Below are positions 53,107 to 62,285 of a stretch of DNA of 64,000 bases, piece by piece. The DNA lies in NCBI RefSeq assembly GCF_003932845.1, contig NZ_RQZH01000001.1, positions 172,891 through 236,890 on the forward strand, given 5' to 3'. Every line of letters starts with the position of its first letter. Within the stretch, counting starts at the first letter, position 1. Below the pieces are notes generated by a model. The model was not told the DNA's origin. It worked only from the letters and a program-made list of their open reading frames with translations, and ran no database searches. This stretch comes from Prevotella sp. OH937_COT-195 (lineage in GTDB: Bacteria > Bacteroidota > Bacteroidia > Bacteroidales > Bacteroidaceae). Made by a program: the position numbers and the translations under genes.

Positions 53107-54354
53107 ATGAGAAAGATTATTCTGTCGTTCTTTATCGGATTGTTCTTTTGCATATCCTTACATGCCGGCAACGATTCATTGTTGCTCAGGCGATATATGT
53201 ATTTGCTGCATGACAGCAAGGAAAATTTGAATGTTTCTGTGCATGCCGATGCCGATGCTCGTTGTTACAGGCTTTTTGTCCCTCCCACGTTCTATCACTC
53301 TCCCGTAAGCAACAGTTTTCGTTTTGGCGAAGGCTCTAAATACATCGATGCCACGGAAAATGCCATAGACAAAACTTTGATGTATATATATATGAATCGT
53401 CCGGATCTTGTTGAAAACAGCGAAACGCGCTTGTTGGCTGCGGGAAAGATGAATGATGGCATAACTCGACCTATAAAGCAGAACGTGATGCTTGCGGAAA
53501 AGGTTGAGCCGATTGTCGAAAAGCCCATTGTTGAGCCGGTGAATGTTTTTGTCAGCAAACCCAATTTCTGGACAATAAAGGGAGATTATTACCTGCAATT
53601 TTTACAAAATTACATATCAGGAAACTGGTATAAAGGGGGCGAGAGCAACTATTCCATGGTGGGTAGCATAACTATGGAGGCAAACTACAACAATAAACAG
53701 AGAATGAAGTGGGACAACAAACTCGAACTTAAATTAGGATTTCAAAGTTCACGCAGTGACTCGCTCCACTCTTTTAAGGCATCCGAAGACCTTATACGCT
53801 ATACGAGCAAACTGGGTCTGCAGGCTTCAAAGAAATGGTATTACACTCTGCAACTTATTGCCAACACGCAGTTTACGCACGGATATAAGTCGAACGACCC
53901 TTTTGTGTATTCCGATTTCCTTTCGCCTCTCAACATCAATCTCTCGCTTGGTATGGACTATTCTTTAGAGGCTCTCAACAAAAAACTTACCGGAAATTTG
54001 CATATCGCACCGATTGCGTATAACTTTAAGTATGTAAAAAGGGACGAACTGTTAAAAAGATACGGTCTTGAAGATGAGAGTCACGTACTGCACGATTTCG
54101 GTTCGCAGTTTACAGTTGAGTTATTTTGGTTGTTGTCCGACAATATAAAGTGGAAAACGCGCTTGTACGGTTATACCACATACAAGCGTGCCGAACTTGA
54201 GTGGGAAAACACTTTCACATTACAGTTCAACAAATACATATCCACAAATCTTTTCATATATCCGCGTTTTGACGATGGCGCAGCCCGTGATGGTCGTCGC
54301 GGATATTGGCAACTGAAAGAATATCTTTCACTCGGTTTCAACTATTCTTTCTGA
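53107..54354 (+). CDS. DUF3078 outer-membrane-type protein
   Basis: 415-residue exported protein. The signal peptide MRKIILSFFIGLFFCISLHAG starts at ATG 53107; the longer frame from 53047 begins inside the -7 box. The DUF3078 region is seen as YYLQFLQNYISGNWYKGGESNYSMVGSITMEANYNNKQRMKWDNKLELKLGF. Alternating hydrophobic strands then run to the final aromatic residue (SLGFNYSF), which suggests an outer-membrane beta-barrel. Function unknown for the family. It is convergent with the DUF1573 gene. Confidence 0.82.
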   Translation: MRKIILSFFIGLFFCISLHAGNDSLLLRRYMYLLHDSKENLNVSVHADADARCYRLFVPPTFYHSPVSNSFRFGEGSKYIDATENAIDKTLMYIYMNRPDLVENSETRLLAAGKMNDGITRPIKQNVMLAEKVEPIVEKPIVEPVNVFVSKPNFWTIKGDYYLQFLQNYISGNWYKGGESNYSMVGSITMEANYNNKQRMKWDNKLELKLGFQSSRSDSLHSFKASEDLIRYTSKLGLQASKKWYYTLQLIANTQFTHGYKSNDPFVYSDFLSPLNINLSLGMDYSLEALNKKLTGNLHIAPIAYNFKYVKRDELLKRYGLEDESHVLHDFGSQFTVELFWLLSDNIKWKTRLYGYTTYKRAELEWENTFTLQFNKYISTNLFIYPRFDDGAARDGRRGYWQLKEYLSLGFNYSF

Positions 54355-54423
54355 AAATAAATCTTTTTGCGGGGTATTGAGAAAAGATATTATTGGAAAT
54401 ATATTTCCATGAGACATTGTGCG

Positions 54424-54511
54424 GAGACTAATACAGGCGGATTTGTAAACCAATTTAGGCGATTTTACAAATCAATTTAGGCGATTTTGTCGAGTAAAAC
54501 AGGCTGTTTTG
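54424..54511. repeat. 22-bp tandem dyad array D (4 units, inverted orientation)
   Basis: On the plus strand AGGCG/AGGCT cores begin at 54435, 54457, 54479 and 54501, exactly 22 bp apart. Read on the minus strand the units fit the common consensus, e.g. TAAAATCGCCTAAATTG and CAAAATCGCCTAAATTG. The array lies between convergent DUF3078 and DUF1573 genes, just before their shared terminator. Confidence 0.85.
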
Positions 54512-54550
54512 TTTTATAAAAAAATAATTGTGATATTGCCATAACATATT

Positions 54551-54587
54551 TTCAAGCCCCGGAAAGAAATGCTTTCCGGGGCTTGAA
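54551..54587. terminator. Bidirectional terminator between DUF3078 and DUF1573 genes
   Basis: TTCAAGCCCCGGAAAG (54551-54566) and CTTTCCGGGGCTTGAA (54572-54587) form a perfect 16-bp stem with a 5-nt loop. Convergent genes end on both sides. Confidence 0.9.
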
Positions 54588-54650
54588 AAATACATTTTCG
54601 TATAATTATATGAAAACTTTAATGTTTTGATTTATATTCGCTGAATGTCA

Positions 54651-55034
54651 CTATTTTGTCATTTCGCCTTCCACGTAAATGCGAGTCATTTCTGCAACGG
54701 CGTTTGTGCGAATTGTTATATTTTTCTTGAAATGTCCCAGAGGTTTTCCTGTACCATTGTATGTAATGGTAACCTCGCCTTTTTTTCCGGGTGCTATGGG
54801 TTCTTTGGTATATGCCGGAACCGTGCATCCACAACTTGCCACGACTTGATTTATTACCAATGGCGCATTGCCTACATTCGTAAATGTAAACGTGCATTTC
54901 TGAATCGGAGATTTCTCGGAGAACGCACCGAAATTGTGAGATGTCTTGTCAAACTTGATGTCTGCCTTGTTCTGTGCTTCTGCATATCCGAATGCGCAGA
55001 ATATCATCAATGACATAATAATAAACTTTTTCAT
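54651..55034 (-). CDS. DUF1573 domain secreted protein
   Basis: 127-residue exported protein with signal peptide MKKFIIMSLMIFCAFGYAEAQ. The DUF1573 core is clear: FDKTSHNFGAFSEKSPIQKCTFTFTNVGNAPLVINQVVASCGCTVPAYTKEPIAPGKKGEVTITYN. The SCGCT motif and the ASH/MSP-like beta-sandwich pattern are typical of this Bacteroidetes family. Function unknown; periplasmic or surface location is likely. A minus-strand TACATTTG box lies at 55120-55113. Confidence 0.88.
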   Translation of the reverse strand: MKKFIIMSLMIFCAFGYAEAQNKADIKFDKTSHNFGAFSEKSPIQKCTFTFTNVGNAPLVINQVVASCGCTVPAYTKEPIAPGKKGEVTITYNGTGKPLGHFKKNITIRTNAVAEMTRIYVEGEMTK

Positions 55035-55201
55035 TTCCTTTATGTTTTTAATACGTTAATAATCCATGTTTTCTTTTTTGATGCCTTGTGCATTAAAAGG
55101 TTTAACCATTTGCAAATGTACTAAATTCCCATGAACATTATAAAATAGGATGAAATAATTATCATTATTTAATATTTCGTTGGTATAAAAATGCTTAAAA
55201 C

Positions 55202-55232
55202 TTTGCGCTTTTATTATTATTTGTTACCTTTG
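55202..55232 (+). promoter_or_regulatory. Promoter of aspS
   Basis: TTTG at 55202-55205, 19 nt, TACCTTTG at 55225-55232, 29 nt before ATG 55262. Confidence 0.82.
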
Positions 55233-55261
55233 CATTCAAATTTATTTTATAGAGAAATCAA

Positions 55262-57022
55262 ATGTATAGAACAAACACTTGCGGAGAATTGCGCCTTGCA
55301 GATGCCGGCAGGGATGTGACACTTGCCGGTTGGGTTCAACGCGTAAGGAAAATGGGCGGAATGACTTTCGTCGATATTCGCGATCGCTACGGCATAACAC
55401 AAATAGTTTTTGACGAGTCGGCAGATGCCGTTCTTTGTACCGTTGCCAACAAACTGGGACGGGAATTTTGTATTCAGGTAAAGGGTACGGTAAACGAGCG
55501 TCAAAGCAAGAACGACAAAATGCCTACCGGTGACATTGAGATAATTGCAAAGGAACTTGACGTGTTGAGTGAAAGCATCACTCCTCCGTTTACCATTGAG
55601 GATAACACCGACGGAGGCGATGATATTCGCATGAAGTACCGTTATCTCGACCTTCGCCGCTCCGTGGTAAGGAAGAACATGGAATTGCGTCACAGAATGA
55701 CTATCCTTATACGCAATTTCCTTGACTCAAAGCAATTTATAGAGGTGGAAACGCCTATACTTATAGGTTCTACTCCGGAGGGTGCGCGCGATTTCGTAGT
55801 TCCTTCGAGAATGAATCCGGGACAATTCTATGCGTTGCCGCAAAGTCCGCAGACACTTAAACAATTACTCATGGTAAGCGGTTTCGACCGTTATTTCCAA
55901 ATAGCGAAATGTTTCCGCGATGAGGACTTGCGTGCCGATCGTCAACCTGAGTTCACACAAATAGACTGCGAGATGTCATTCGTGGAACAAGATGATGTAA
56001 TAGATATGTTCGAGGATATGTGCCGCCATTTGTTCAGAGAGGTTCGCGGCGTGGAACTGCCTGCAAAACTTCCGCAAATGCCATGGCACGAGGCGATGCG
56101 TCGTTTCGGTTCGGACAAGCCGGATATTCGTTTTGGAATGGAGTTTGTCGAACTGATGGACGTACTTCAAGGCACAGGCACGTTCCCTGTGTTCGACTCC
56201 GCAAAATACATTGGTGGAATATGTGTTCCGGGATGTGCGGAATATACGAGAAAACAACTTGACCAACTCACCGATTTCGTCAAATCGCAGCAGATTGGTG
56301 CCAAGGGACTGGTATATGTCAAGTTCAATGCCGGCGGAACCGTAAAGAGCAGTATAGACAAGTTTTACACCCCCGAGGTGTGGCAGAAATTGAAAGAGAA
56401 GATGGAAGCCAAGGATGGCGACCTTGTACTCATATTGAGTGGTGACAACGCCAACAAGACACGTGTACAGTTGTGTTCGCTGCGCTTGGAAATGGGCGAC
56501 CGTCTCGGATTACGCGACAAGAACAAGTTCGAATGTTTATGGATAGTAGATTTCCCGTTGTTCGAATGGAGCGACGAGGAGCAGCGTTTAATGGCAACCC
56601 ATCATCCGTTTACCATGCCTCATCCCGACGACATTCCACTTCTCAACGAACATCCCGAGCGTGTCCGTGCAAAGGCATACGACTTTGTTTGCAATGGCAT
56701 AGAAGTAGGCGGCGGTTCTCTCCGTATACATGATGGTAAACTACAAGAAAAGATGTTCCGCATACTCGGCTTCACTCCTGAAAAGGCTATGGCACAATTC
56801 GGTTTCCTTATCAATGCGTTCAAGTATGGAGCACCTCCTCATGCAGGCATTGCTTTCGGTCTCGATCGCTTTGTAAGCATAATGGCGGGACTTGACAGCA
56901 TCCGCGACTGCATTGCATTCCCGAAAAACAATAGCGGGCGCGATGTCATGCTTGATGCCCCCGGTTTCTTGGATCAAAAACAACTTGATGAGTTAAATCT
57001 TGCGTTAGCCCTTGACAATTAG
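55262..57022 (+). CDS. aspS: Aspartyl-tRNA synthetase
   Basis: 586-residue bacterial-type class IIb synthetase. The N-terminal OB fold ([32 protein letters not shown]) is followed by motif 1, motif 2 ([24 protein letters not shown]), a bacterial insertion domain (about 290-400) and motif 3 ([27 protein letters not shown]). Whether it is discriminating for tRNA-Asp only is not readable here. It has its own promoter; a 9-bp dyad at 57030-57060 follows without a T-run. Confidence 0.97.
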   Translation: MYRTNTCGELRLADAGRDVTLAGWVQRVRKMGGMTFVDIRDRYGITQIVFDESADAVLCTVANKLGREFCIQVKGTVNERQSKNDKMPTGDIEIIAKELDVLSESITPPFTIEDNTDGGDDIRMKYRYLDLRRSVVRKNMELRHRMTILIRNFLDSKQFIEVETPILIGSTPEGARDFVVPSRMNPGQFYALPQSPQTLKQLLMVSGFDRYFQIAKCFRDEDLRADRQPEFTQIDCEMSFVEQDDVIDMFEDMCRHLFREVRGVELPAKLPQMPWHEAMRRFGSDKPDIRFGMEFVELMDVLQGTGTFPVFDSAKYIGGICVPGCAEYTRKQLDQLTDFVKSQQIGAKGLVYVKFNAGGTVKSSIDKFYTPEVWQKLKEKMEAKDGDLVLILSGDNANKTRVQLCSLRLEMGDRLGLRDKNKFECLWIVDFPLFEWSDEEQRLMATHHPFTMPHPDDIPLLNEHPERVRAKAYDFVCNGIEVGGGSLRIHDGKLQEKMFRILGFTPEKAMAQFGFLINAFKYGAPPHAGIAFGLDRFVSIMAGLDSIRDCIAFPKNNSGRDVMLDAPGFLDQKQLDELNLALALDN

Positions 57023-57189
57023 TAGTTATCGTCGTTTTGACATAGGTCAAGAAAACGACGCGTATTGCCGGAAACCTGACGTGGTTATGTAATAATTTAT
57101 ACCAATTGTGTTAATTTTGCACTTGAAAATATATTGTAATTTAAGGTTGGCAAAGATACAATAAGGATTTTAAATTATTTCAAAACAAT

Positions 57190-57489
57190 ATGGCAGAACA
57201 GAAAACAACCAAGTCAGTTGCGACAACAGCAAAGAAACCGGCAACACCAAAGAAAGAAACTACAAAGAAAGTGGCGGCAAAGAAGCCCGAAGTGGTTATC
57301 AATGCAGAGAACGTAGGTTTTAAGGCCGGTGACGTTTATCAGGCACTCGCATCAGAGGCAAAGGCTCTTACTGTTGCAGAGATACAGAAAACTGCAAAAA
57401 TAAGCAAGGAGGAAGTTCTCCTCGGTATCGGCTGGCTGCTCAAAGAGGGTAAGGTAAAAGACGATAACGGCAAGATTGTTCTCGCCTAA
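57190..57489 (+). CDS. Winged helix-turn-helix protein (DUF2582-like) with basic N-terminal tail
   Basis: 99-residue small basic protein. Residues 1-35 are rich in Lys, Ala, Thr and Pro (KSVATTAKKPATPKKETTKK), like a histone H1 tail. Residues about 40-99 form a winged helix: FKAGDVYQALASEAKALTVAEIQKTAKISKEEVLLGIGWLLKEGKVKDD. This is the Bacteroidetes winged-helix family; members are thought to bind nucleic acid. A TAATTTTG box lies at 57112-57119. A hairpin follows at 57521 and another small gene begins 10 bp beyond it. Confidence 0.8.
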   Translation: MAEQKTTKSVATTAKKPATPKKETTKKVAAKKPEVVINAENVGFKAGDVYQALASEAKALTVAEIQKTAKISKEEVLLGIGWLLKEGKVKDDNGKIVLA

Positions 57490-57520
57490 CCATAGGCAGG
57501 GACACATTTCAAGATACACA

Positions 57521-57557
57521 AGAGCCGGGTGCATAGTTGCACTCCGGCTCTTTTTTG
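57521..57557 (+). terminator. Terminator hairpin directly upstream of the next start codon
   Basis: AGAGCCGG...TGCA (57521-57533) pairs with TGCA...CCGGCTCT (from 57538), followed by six Ts at 57551-57556. The T-run ends 10 nt before ATG 57567, so transcripts stopping here never include the next gene. It may act as an attenuator. Confidence 0.75.
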
Positions 57558-57566
57558 TTAATAGCG

Positions 57567-57899
57567 ATGACAAACAACAACGACAACTCAATGATGCAGG
57601 TACTTGCCGAGGCAGGTGAGAGCGGCATTGGTGTGAAGAAACTTGCGCGGCATGTGTTTAATGCTTCGAACTCTTTCTTCGAGCCGGTGTCTTTCGATGA
57701 TGTGTATAAGTATGTACAAGCATTCATACACCGTAACTCAAAGGGGACAGAAGCGTTATTGATATGCACCGGACAACGCGGTCGTTACCGTCTCAATCCA
57801 AACTCCGTGCAATACAAGCAGTTGATGTTGAATTTCAACGACAACGACAAGGAAGAGGTTGTCGAGCAGTCGAATGATTTGTCACCATCATTGTTCTGA
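57567..57899 (+). CDS. Small conserved-type hypothetical protein, possible winged helix
   Basis: 110-residue protein, no family firmly recognised. MQVLAEAGESGIGVKKLARHVFNASNSFFEPVSFDDVYKYVQAFIHRNSKGTEALLICTGQRGRYRLN has the helix-turn-helix then beta-wing rhythm of a winged helix, with a conserved-looking GQRGRYRLNP wing. The acidic tail ends EEVVEQSNDLSPSLF. An upstream frame extension to 57537 runs through the terminator hairpin, so ATG 57567 is chosen. It is expressed either by read-through of that hairpin or from an unseen promoter. Confidence 0.65.
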   Translation: MTNNNDNSMMQVLAEAGESGIGVKKLARHVFNASNSFFEPVSFDDVYKYVQAFIHRNSKGTEALLICTGQRGRYRLNPNSVQYKQLMLNFNDNDKEEVVEQSNDLSPSLF

Positions 57900-57987
57900 C
57901 ATATTATTGATCGTCCGAAAACTCCTGTTGATAAATGGTAAGTGCAGTAACATAAATTATCAAGTATAAAATTTAATAAAATAAGAC

Positions 57988-58806
57988 ATGGAAAGAGAAT
58001 GGAGAAAAATAAAGGAATTTAAAGAAATTCTTTTTGAGAGTTACAATCATATCGCGAAGATAACCATTAATCGTGAACGTTATCGAAATGCTTTCACTCC
58101 ACTTACAACTTTGGAACTGTCGCAGGCATTCACTCATTGTCGCGAGTCGTCGGATATTCGTGTTGTTATATTGACGGGAGCCGGCGACAAAGCATTCTGT
58201 TCCGGTGGCGACATGAATGTCAAAGGGATAGGCGGATACATTGACGAACAAGGCATGCCGCGTCTCAGTGTACTCGATGTGCAGATGCAGATACGTCGTT
58301 TGCCCAAACCTGTAATAGCCATGGTTAACGGATATGCCATTGGCGGAGGACATGTCTTGCATGTTGTCTGCGACCTTACTATTGCTTCGGATAACGCCAT
58401 ATTCGGGCAGACTGGGCCGAAGGTCGGTTCGTTTGATGCTGGATTCGGTTCAAGTTATCTTGCAAGGATTGTGGGACAGAAGAAAGCACGCGAGATATGG
58501 TTCCTTTGCCGTCAATATGATGCACAAGAAGCGGAACGCATGGGACTTGTAAACAAAGTAGTGCCACTTGCCGAATTGGAAGATACCTGCGTGGAATGGG
58601 CAGAGACGATGATGGAGCGGTCGCCGCTTGCACTACGCATGATAAAGGCCGGACTCAATGCCGAGCTTGATGGTCAGGCAGGTATTCAAGAACTTGCAGG
58701 CGATGCCACAATGCTGTATTACACCATGGACGAAGCCCAAGAAGGAGGCAGGGCATTCTTGGAAAAACGCAAGCCGAATTTCGAAAAATATCCTTATTTC
58801 CCATGA
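57988..58806 (+). CDS. menB: 1,4-Dihydroxy-2-naphthoyl-CoA synthase
   Basis: Crotonase-fold enzyme that closes the naphthalene ring of menaquinone. The 272-residue protein has [39 protein letters not shown] (oxyanion hole), [58 protein letters not shown] and the MenB C-terminus [17 protein letters not shown]. These separate MenB from ordinary enoyl-CoA hydratases. menC overlaps its stop by 4 nt (ATGA). Confidence 0.96.
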   Translation: MEREWRKIKEFKEILFESYNHIAKITINRERYRNAFTPLTTLELSQAFTHCRESSDIRVVILTGAGDKAFCSGGDMNVKGIGGYIDEQGMPRLSVLDVQMQIRRLPKPVIAMVNGYAIGGGHVLHVVCDLTIASDNAIFGQTGPKVGSFDAGFGSSYLARIVGQKKAREIWFLCRQYDAQEAERMGLVNKVVPLAELEDTCVEWAETMMERSPLALRMIKAGLNAELDGQAGIQELAGDATMLYYTMDEAQEGGRAFLEKRKPNFEKYPYFP

Positions 58807-59852
58807 AATATGAAGTGCATGTAGAGGAGCGAATATTCCATTTTATTCAACCGGCAGGTACGTCGCGAGGTGTTTATCGTGAACGTCGCTCGTGGTTTGT
58901 AAATTTGAAAGACAACGAAGGGAATGTCGGAGTGGGAGAGTGTGCGCCGCTTCCCGGTCTGTCGTGTGATGACATTACGGAATATGACAAAGTGTTGCAC
59001 GAGTTTGCCGTGGAATTATGCCATACCGGGGAAATTCCATACGAAGCATTGAGGGATTATCCCTCAATGCTCTTCGGCCTTGAAACTGCGAAACAGTCTT
59101 TACTGCGACATGGGAGCAGATTATCCGATACACCGTTTGCCGACGGAAAAGAGGGGATACCCATAAACGGACTGGTGTGGATGGGAACCTACGATGAGAT
59201 GTTGCAACGCATGGAAGACAAACTGGAAAAAGGTTTCAGGTGTGTAAAGATAAAAATCGGAGCAATAGATTTCAATGACGAAATGGAACTGTTGCGCCTA
59301 ATACGAAAGCGTTTCTCAAAAGATAGCGTGGAATTGCGTGTCGATGCAAATGGCGCCTTTTTGCCTTCGGAGGCTCTTTCAAAGATAGAATTACTGGCAC
59401 TATATGACCTACATTCAATAGAGCAGCCAATAAGACAGGGAAATACGGAAGAACTTGCACGCTTGTGCAGAGAAACGACGCTGCCCATTGCACTTGATGA
59501 AGAATTGATAGGATTAAACCATGTGGAACAAAAGGAAATACTCCTTGACACAGTACGTCCTCAATATCTTGTACTGAAACCCTCGTTGCATGGAGGAATG
59601 ATTGGTACGCAAGAATGGATAAACATGGCAGAAAAGCGTGGTATAGGTTCGTGGATAACGAGTGCGCTTGAAAGCAACGTTGGCCTTAATGCCATTGCCC
59701 ATCTTTGCGCTTCGGTATTTGGGTCGCAAATAACAATGCCGCAGGGACTTGGTACGGGGCAGTTGTTCGCCGACAATATTGCGATGCCGCTCGAAATAAT
59801 AGGTGACGAGTTGTGGTATCATGGCCATAACGAGAAAAAAGATTTGTTATAA
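58803..59852 (+). CDS. menC: o-Succinylbenzoate synthase
   Basis: Enolase-superfamily dehydratase of 349 residues that makes o-succinylbenzoate for menaquinone. Features: substrate Lys pair in [11 protein letters not shown], metal ligands in [11 protein letters not shown] (Asp), SIEQPIRQ (Glu) and IALDEELIG (Asp/Glu), and the opposite Lys in [11 protein letters not shown]. It overlaps menB by 4 nt and its stop codon shares one base with the GtrA start (TAATG). menE, which uses its product, is not adjacent but at 40736-41701. Confidence 0.93.
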   Translation: MKYEVHVEERIFHFIQPAGTSRGVYRERRSWFVNLKDNEGNVGVGECAPLPGLSCDDITEYDKVLHEFAVELCHTGEIPYEALRDYPSMLFGLETAKQSLLRHGSRLSDTPFADGKEGIPINGLVWMGTYDEMLQRMEDKLEKGFRCVKIKIGAIDFNDEMELLRLIRKRFSKDSVELRVDANGAFLPSEALSKIELLALYDLHSIEQPIRQGNTEELARLCRETTLPIALDEELIGLNHVEQKEILLDTVRPQYLVLKPSLHGGMIGTQEWINMAEKRGIGSWITSALESNVGLNAIAHLCASVFGSQITMPQGLGTGQLFADNIAMPLEIIGDELWYHGHNEKKDLL

Positions 59853-60229
59853 TGGGTATATTTGAGAAAAAGACTATCGGCGAGGCAATACGTTTTTGTA
59901 TCGTGGGCGTTGTTGCAACTGCGATTCATTATGCAATATACCTGTTGCTGAAACAGTGGATGTTGCAGGTGGTGGCATTTGCCGCAGGCTATATACTGAG
60001 TTTCGTTGCCAATTTTTTTATGACCGCTCGTTTCACGTTCAAGAAGAATGCCACGGCGAAGAAAGGTGTGGGTTTTATTGGCGCACATGGTATCAATTTC
60101 CTATTGCAAACATCTTTGCTACAATTTTTCATCTGGGGCGGAGTGAATGAGAATTATGCTCCCATACCCGTGTATTGTATTGCCGTTCCCGTAAATTTCA
60201 TATTGGTACGCCTCGTGTTTAGGAAATGA
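59852..60229 (+). CDS. GtrA-family membrane protein
   Basis: 125-residue protein with four membrane helices: IRFCIVGVVATAIHYAIYLLLKQ, VVAFAAGYILSFVANFFMTARFTF, FIGAHGINFLLQTSLLQFFIWGG and IPVYCIAVPVNFILVRLVFRK. This is the GtrA fold, linked in other bacteria to flipping of lipid-linked sugars. It overlaps the menC stop by one base, so it is translated with menBC. A position in a menaquinone unit is unexpected for a sugar-lipid flippase; it may simply be cotranscribed. Confidence 0.85.
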   Translation: MGIFEKKTIGEAIRFCIVGVVATAIHYAIYLLLKQWMLQVVAFAAGYILSFVANFFMTARFTFKKNATAKKGVGFIGAHGINFLLQTSLLQFFIWGGVNENYAPIPVYCIAVPVNFILVRLVFRK

Positions 60230-60245
60230 CATATCACGGAATGTA

Positions 60246-61043
60246 TCACAACTGTCTTTGTCTTACCGCTTCGTAAAGAAGTATTGCTGCACTTACCGAA
60301 ACGTTGAGGGAGTCAAGATTGCCGAGCATTGGTATTCTAATGTGCTTGTCGGCTGCTTGTCTCCACACATCGCTAAGTCCGGTGGCCTCGGTTCCCATTA
60401 CTATTGCCGTGCCGCCACGCATGTCTGTATCATAATATATACTTGAATCTTGTAGTTGTGCAGTGAGAATCTTTATTCCTTTCTGATTGAGAAATTTAAT
60501 ACATTCGGCAGTTTCGCATGCAACGCACGGCACGGTAAATATTGCACCGATGCTGCTGCGTATCAAGTTGGGATTGTACAGATCGGTAAGCGGGTCGCAT
60601 ATTATAACGGCATTTGCCCCCGCAGCATCTGCACTGCGCAGTACGGCTCCGAGATTTCCGGGTTTTTCAACGCTTTCGAGAACCACAATTAGCGGATTGT
60701 CAACAAGTGGAATGTCTTGAAGTGTAATTCTTTGTGATATGACTTCTGCAATGATACCTTCGGTGCTGCCTCGGTAAGCAATCTTTTCGTATATTTCCCG
60801 TGAGACTTCGAATGTCTTATCTCCTTTAAACGATACTCCTCCATTGTATAACTCGCTGCATTTAAAAATTGTTTCAATTTGGAAACCGGCATTTATGCAA
60901 TGTTGAAGTTCGCGTCTTCCCTCTACTACAAACAATCCTCTTTTGCGCCTTTCCGATGATTTTTGTTGAAGTAGTTGAAGATGTTTAATCTTTGGGTTTT
61001 GTGTACTTGATATGTAGGTTTCTTTTATATCCATGACCGTCAT
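60246..61043 (-). CDS. SpoU/TrmH-family RNA 2'-O-methyltransferase (1)
   Basis: 265-residue SAM-dependent SPOUT methyltransferase. An N-terminal substrate-binding domain (SSTQNPKIKHLQLLQQKSSERRKRGLFVVEGRRELQHC) precedes the SpoU knot: VVLESVEKPGNLGAVLRSADAAGANAVIIC, VMGTEATGLSDVW, and IPMLGNLDSLNVSVSAAILLYEAVRQ. Target rRNA or tRNA position unknown. Start is ATG 61043, or ATG 61034 three codons later. A minus-strand TAATTTTG box lies at 61076-61069. Confidence 0.9.
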   Translation of the reverse strand: MTVMDIKETYISSTQNPKIKHLQLLQQKSSERRKRGLFVVEGRRELQHCINAGFQIETIFKCSELYNGGVSFKGDKTFEVSREIYEKIAYRGSTEGIIAEVISQRITLQDIPLVDNPLIVVLESVEKPGNLGAVLRSADAAGANAVIICDPLTDLYNPNLIRSSIGAIFTVPCVACETAECIKFLNQKGIKILTAQLQDSSIYYDTDMRGGTAIVMGTEATGLSDVWRQAADKHIRIPMLGNLDSLNVSVSAAILLYEAVRQRQL

Positions 61044-61181
61044 TGCTTTTAAAAGATGATATATTTTGCAAAATTACTATTTTCTTATGACTTCCATGCA
61101 ACAATATTATTTTTGATGTAAAAATACTTTTTGGTCAACTATTGATTGTATTGGTTGAAGAAATAATTTCGTAAGTTTTTT

Positions 61182-61212
61182 ATTGCGGTATGAAACAAAA
61201 CAATTATCTTTG
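61182..61212 (+). promoter_or_regulatory. Promoter of the second SpoU methyltransferase gene
   Basis: ATTG at 61182-61185, 19 nt, TATCTTTG at 61205-61212. The leader to ATG 61429 is about 210 nt, unusually long. It contains a 21-codon ORF starting with ATGGTATGTTTTGAGGTAC. Confidence 0.6.
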
Positions 61213-61428
61213 CACTCATGTTATATTTCAAAGTGAGATTTATAAATATTTTGTCGGATTGATGGTATGTTTTGAGGTACAAAGTAGTTGCGAACGAAAG
61301 ATTGTGTACGACTGTATGACAGAATAAACCAATGTCTCGTAAAGAAAAACAGACATCAAGATGATAAAACGTTGCTCACAAAAGAAACTTAATTTTTACA
61401 GTGCTAATTTCAGATTCTATCTAAAGTG

Positions 61429-62226
61429 ATGCAGATAATAGAAATAGATTCGCTGCGACATAAAGATGTCGAGATGTTCTGCTCGCTTACAGAGACGCAA
61501 CTCAGAAATAAGATTGAACCGGACAAAGGTATCTTCATCGCAGAGAGTCCCAAGGTAATAAAAGTGGCTCTTGATGACGGATATGAGCCGGTTTCTTTGT
61601 TGTGCGAGCGGAAACACATTGATGGCGATGCTCGCGGTATAATAAATCGTATTGGCGATATACCCGTATATACCGGCAGTCGTGAATTGCTTGCACAAAT
61701 TACCGGATATTCTTTGACTCGCGGTGTGTTATGCGCGATGCGTCGTCCTGTTGTCAAAAGTTTAGAAGATGTATTGGAAGGAGCAAGAAGAGTTGTTGTT
61801 ATATACGGTGTCGTGGATACCACGAATATCGGTGCGATATTCCGTTCGGCAGCAGCCCTTGGTATTGATGCCGTACTACTTACCACAAATTCGTGCGACC
61901 CACTTAACCGACGTGCCGTAAGGGTGTCAATGGGAACTGTGTTTCTTGTACCGTGGACTTGGATTGATCTTTGCCTTGAGCCATTGAAATCTTTTGGATT
62001 TACTATAGCGGCATTGGCTCTTACCGACGATTCGATACCGATAGATTCCGCAGTACTGAAAACAATAGAACGGCTTGCGATAATAATGGGAACGGAGGGA
62101 GACGGACTTCCATTTGAGACAATACATGATGCCGACTTAGTGGTGCGAATCCCAATGTCGAACAATGTAGATTCTCTTAACGTTGCCGCGGCAGCATCCG
62201 TCGCATTCTGGGAATTGAGACGATGA
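61429..62226 (+). CDS. SpoU/TrmH-family RNA 2'-O-methyltransferase (2)
   Basis: 265-residue SPOUT methyltransferase, same size and architecture as its divergent neighbour. The N-domain is FCSLTETQLRNKIEPDKGIFIAESPKVIKVAL. The knot is VVIYGVVDTTNIGAIFRSAAALGIDAVLLTTNSCDPLNRRAVRVSMGTVF, IIMGTEGDGLPFETI and RIPMSNNVDSLNVAAAASVAFWELRR. The frame opens at GTG 61426; ATG 61429 is preferred. The two proteins are clearly different outside the motifs, so this is an old paralogous pair, not a recent duplication. Confidence 0.9.
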   Translation: MQIIEIDSLRHKDVEMFCSLTETQLRNKIEPDKGIFIAESPKVIKVALDDGYEPVSLLCERKHIDGDARGIINRIGDIPVYTGSRELLAQITGYSLTRGVLCAMRRPVVKSLEDVLEGARRVVVIYGVVDTTNIGAIFRSAAALGIDAVLLTTNSCDPLNRRAVRVSMGTVFLVPWTWIDLCLEPLKSFGFTIAALALTDDSIPIDSAVLKTIERLAIIMGTEGDGLPFETIHDADLVVRIPMSNNVDSLNVAAAASVAFWELRR

Positions 62227-62285
62227 ATAAACAAATTGATTCTTTACTATAAATTACATGATTTCGTTTTATATAAAAAATAATT

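Noticed and set aside
61410..62234. 274-codon antisense ORF covering the second SpoU gene
   Set aside because: The opposite frame has complete SpoU motifs. The antisense product is low-complexity Ser/Thr/Ile with no recognisable family.
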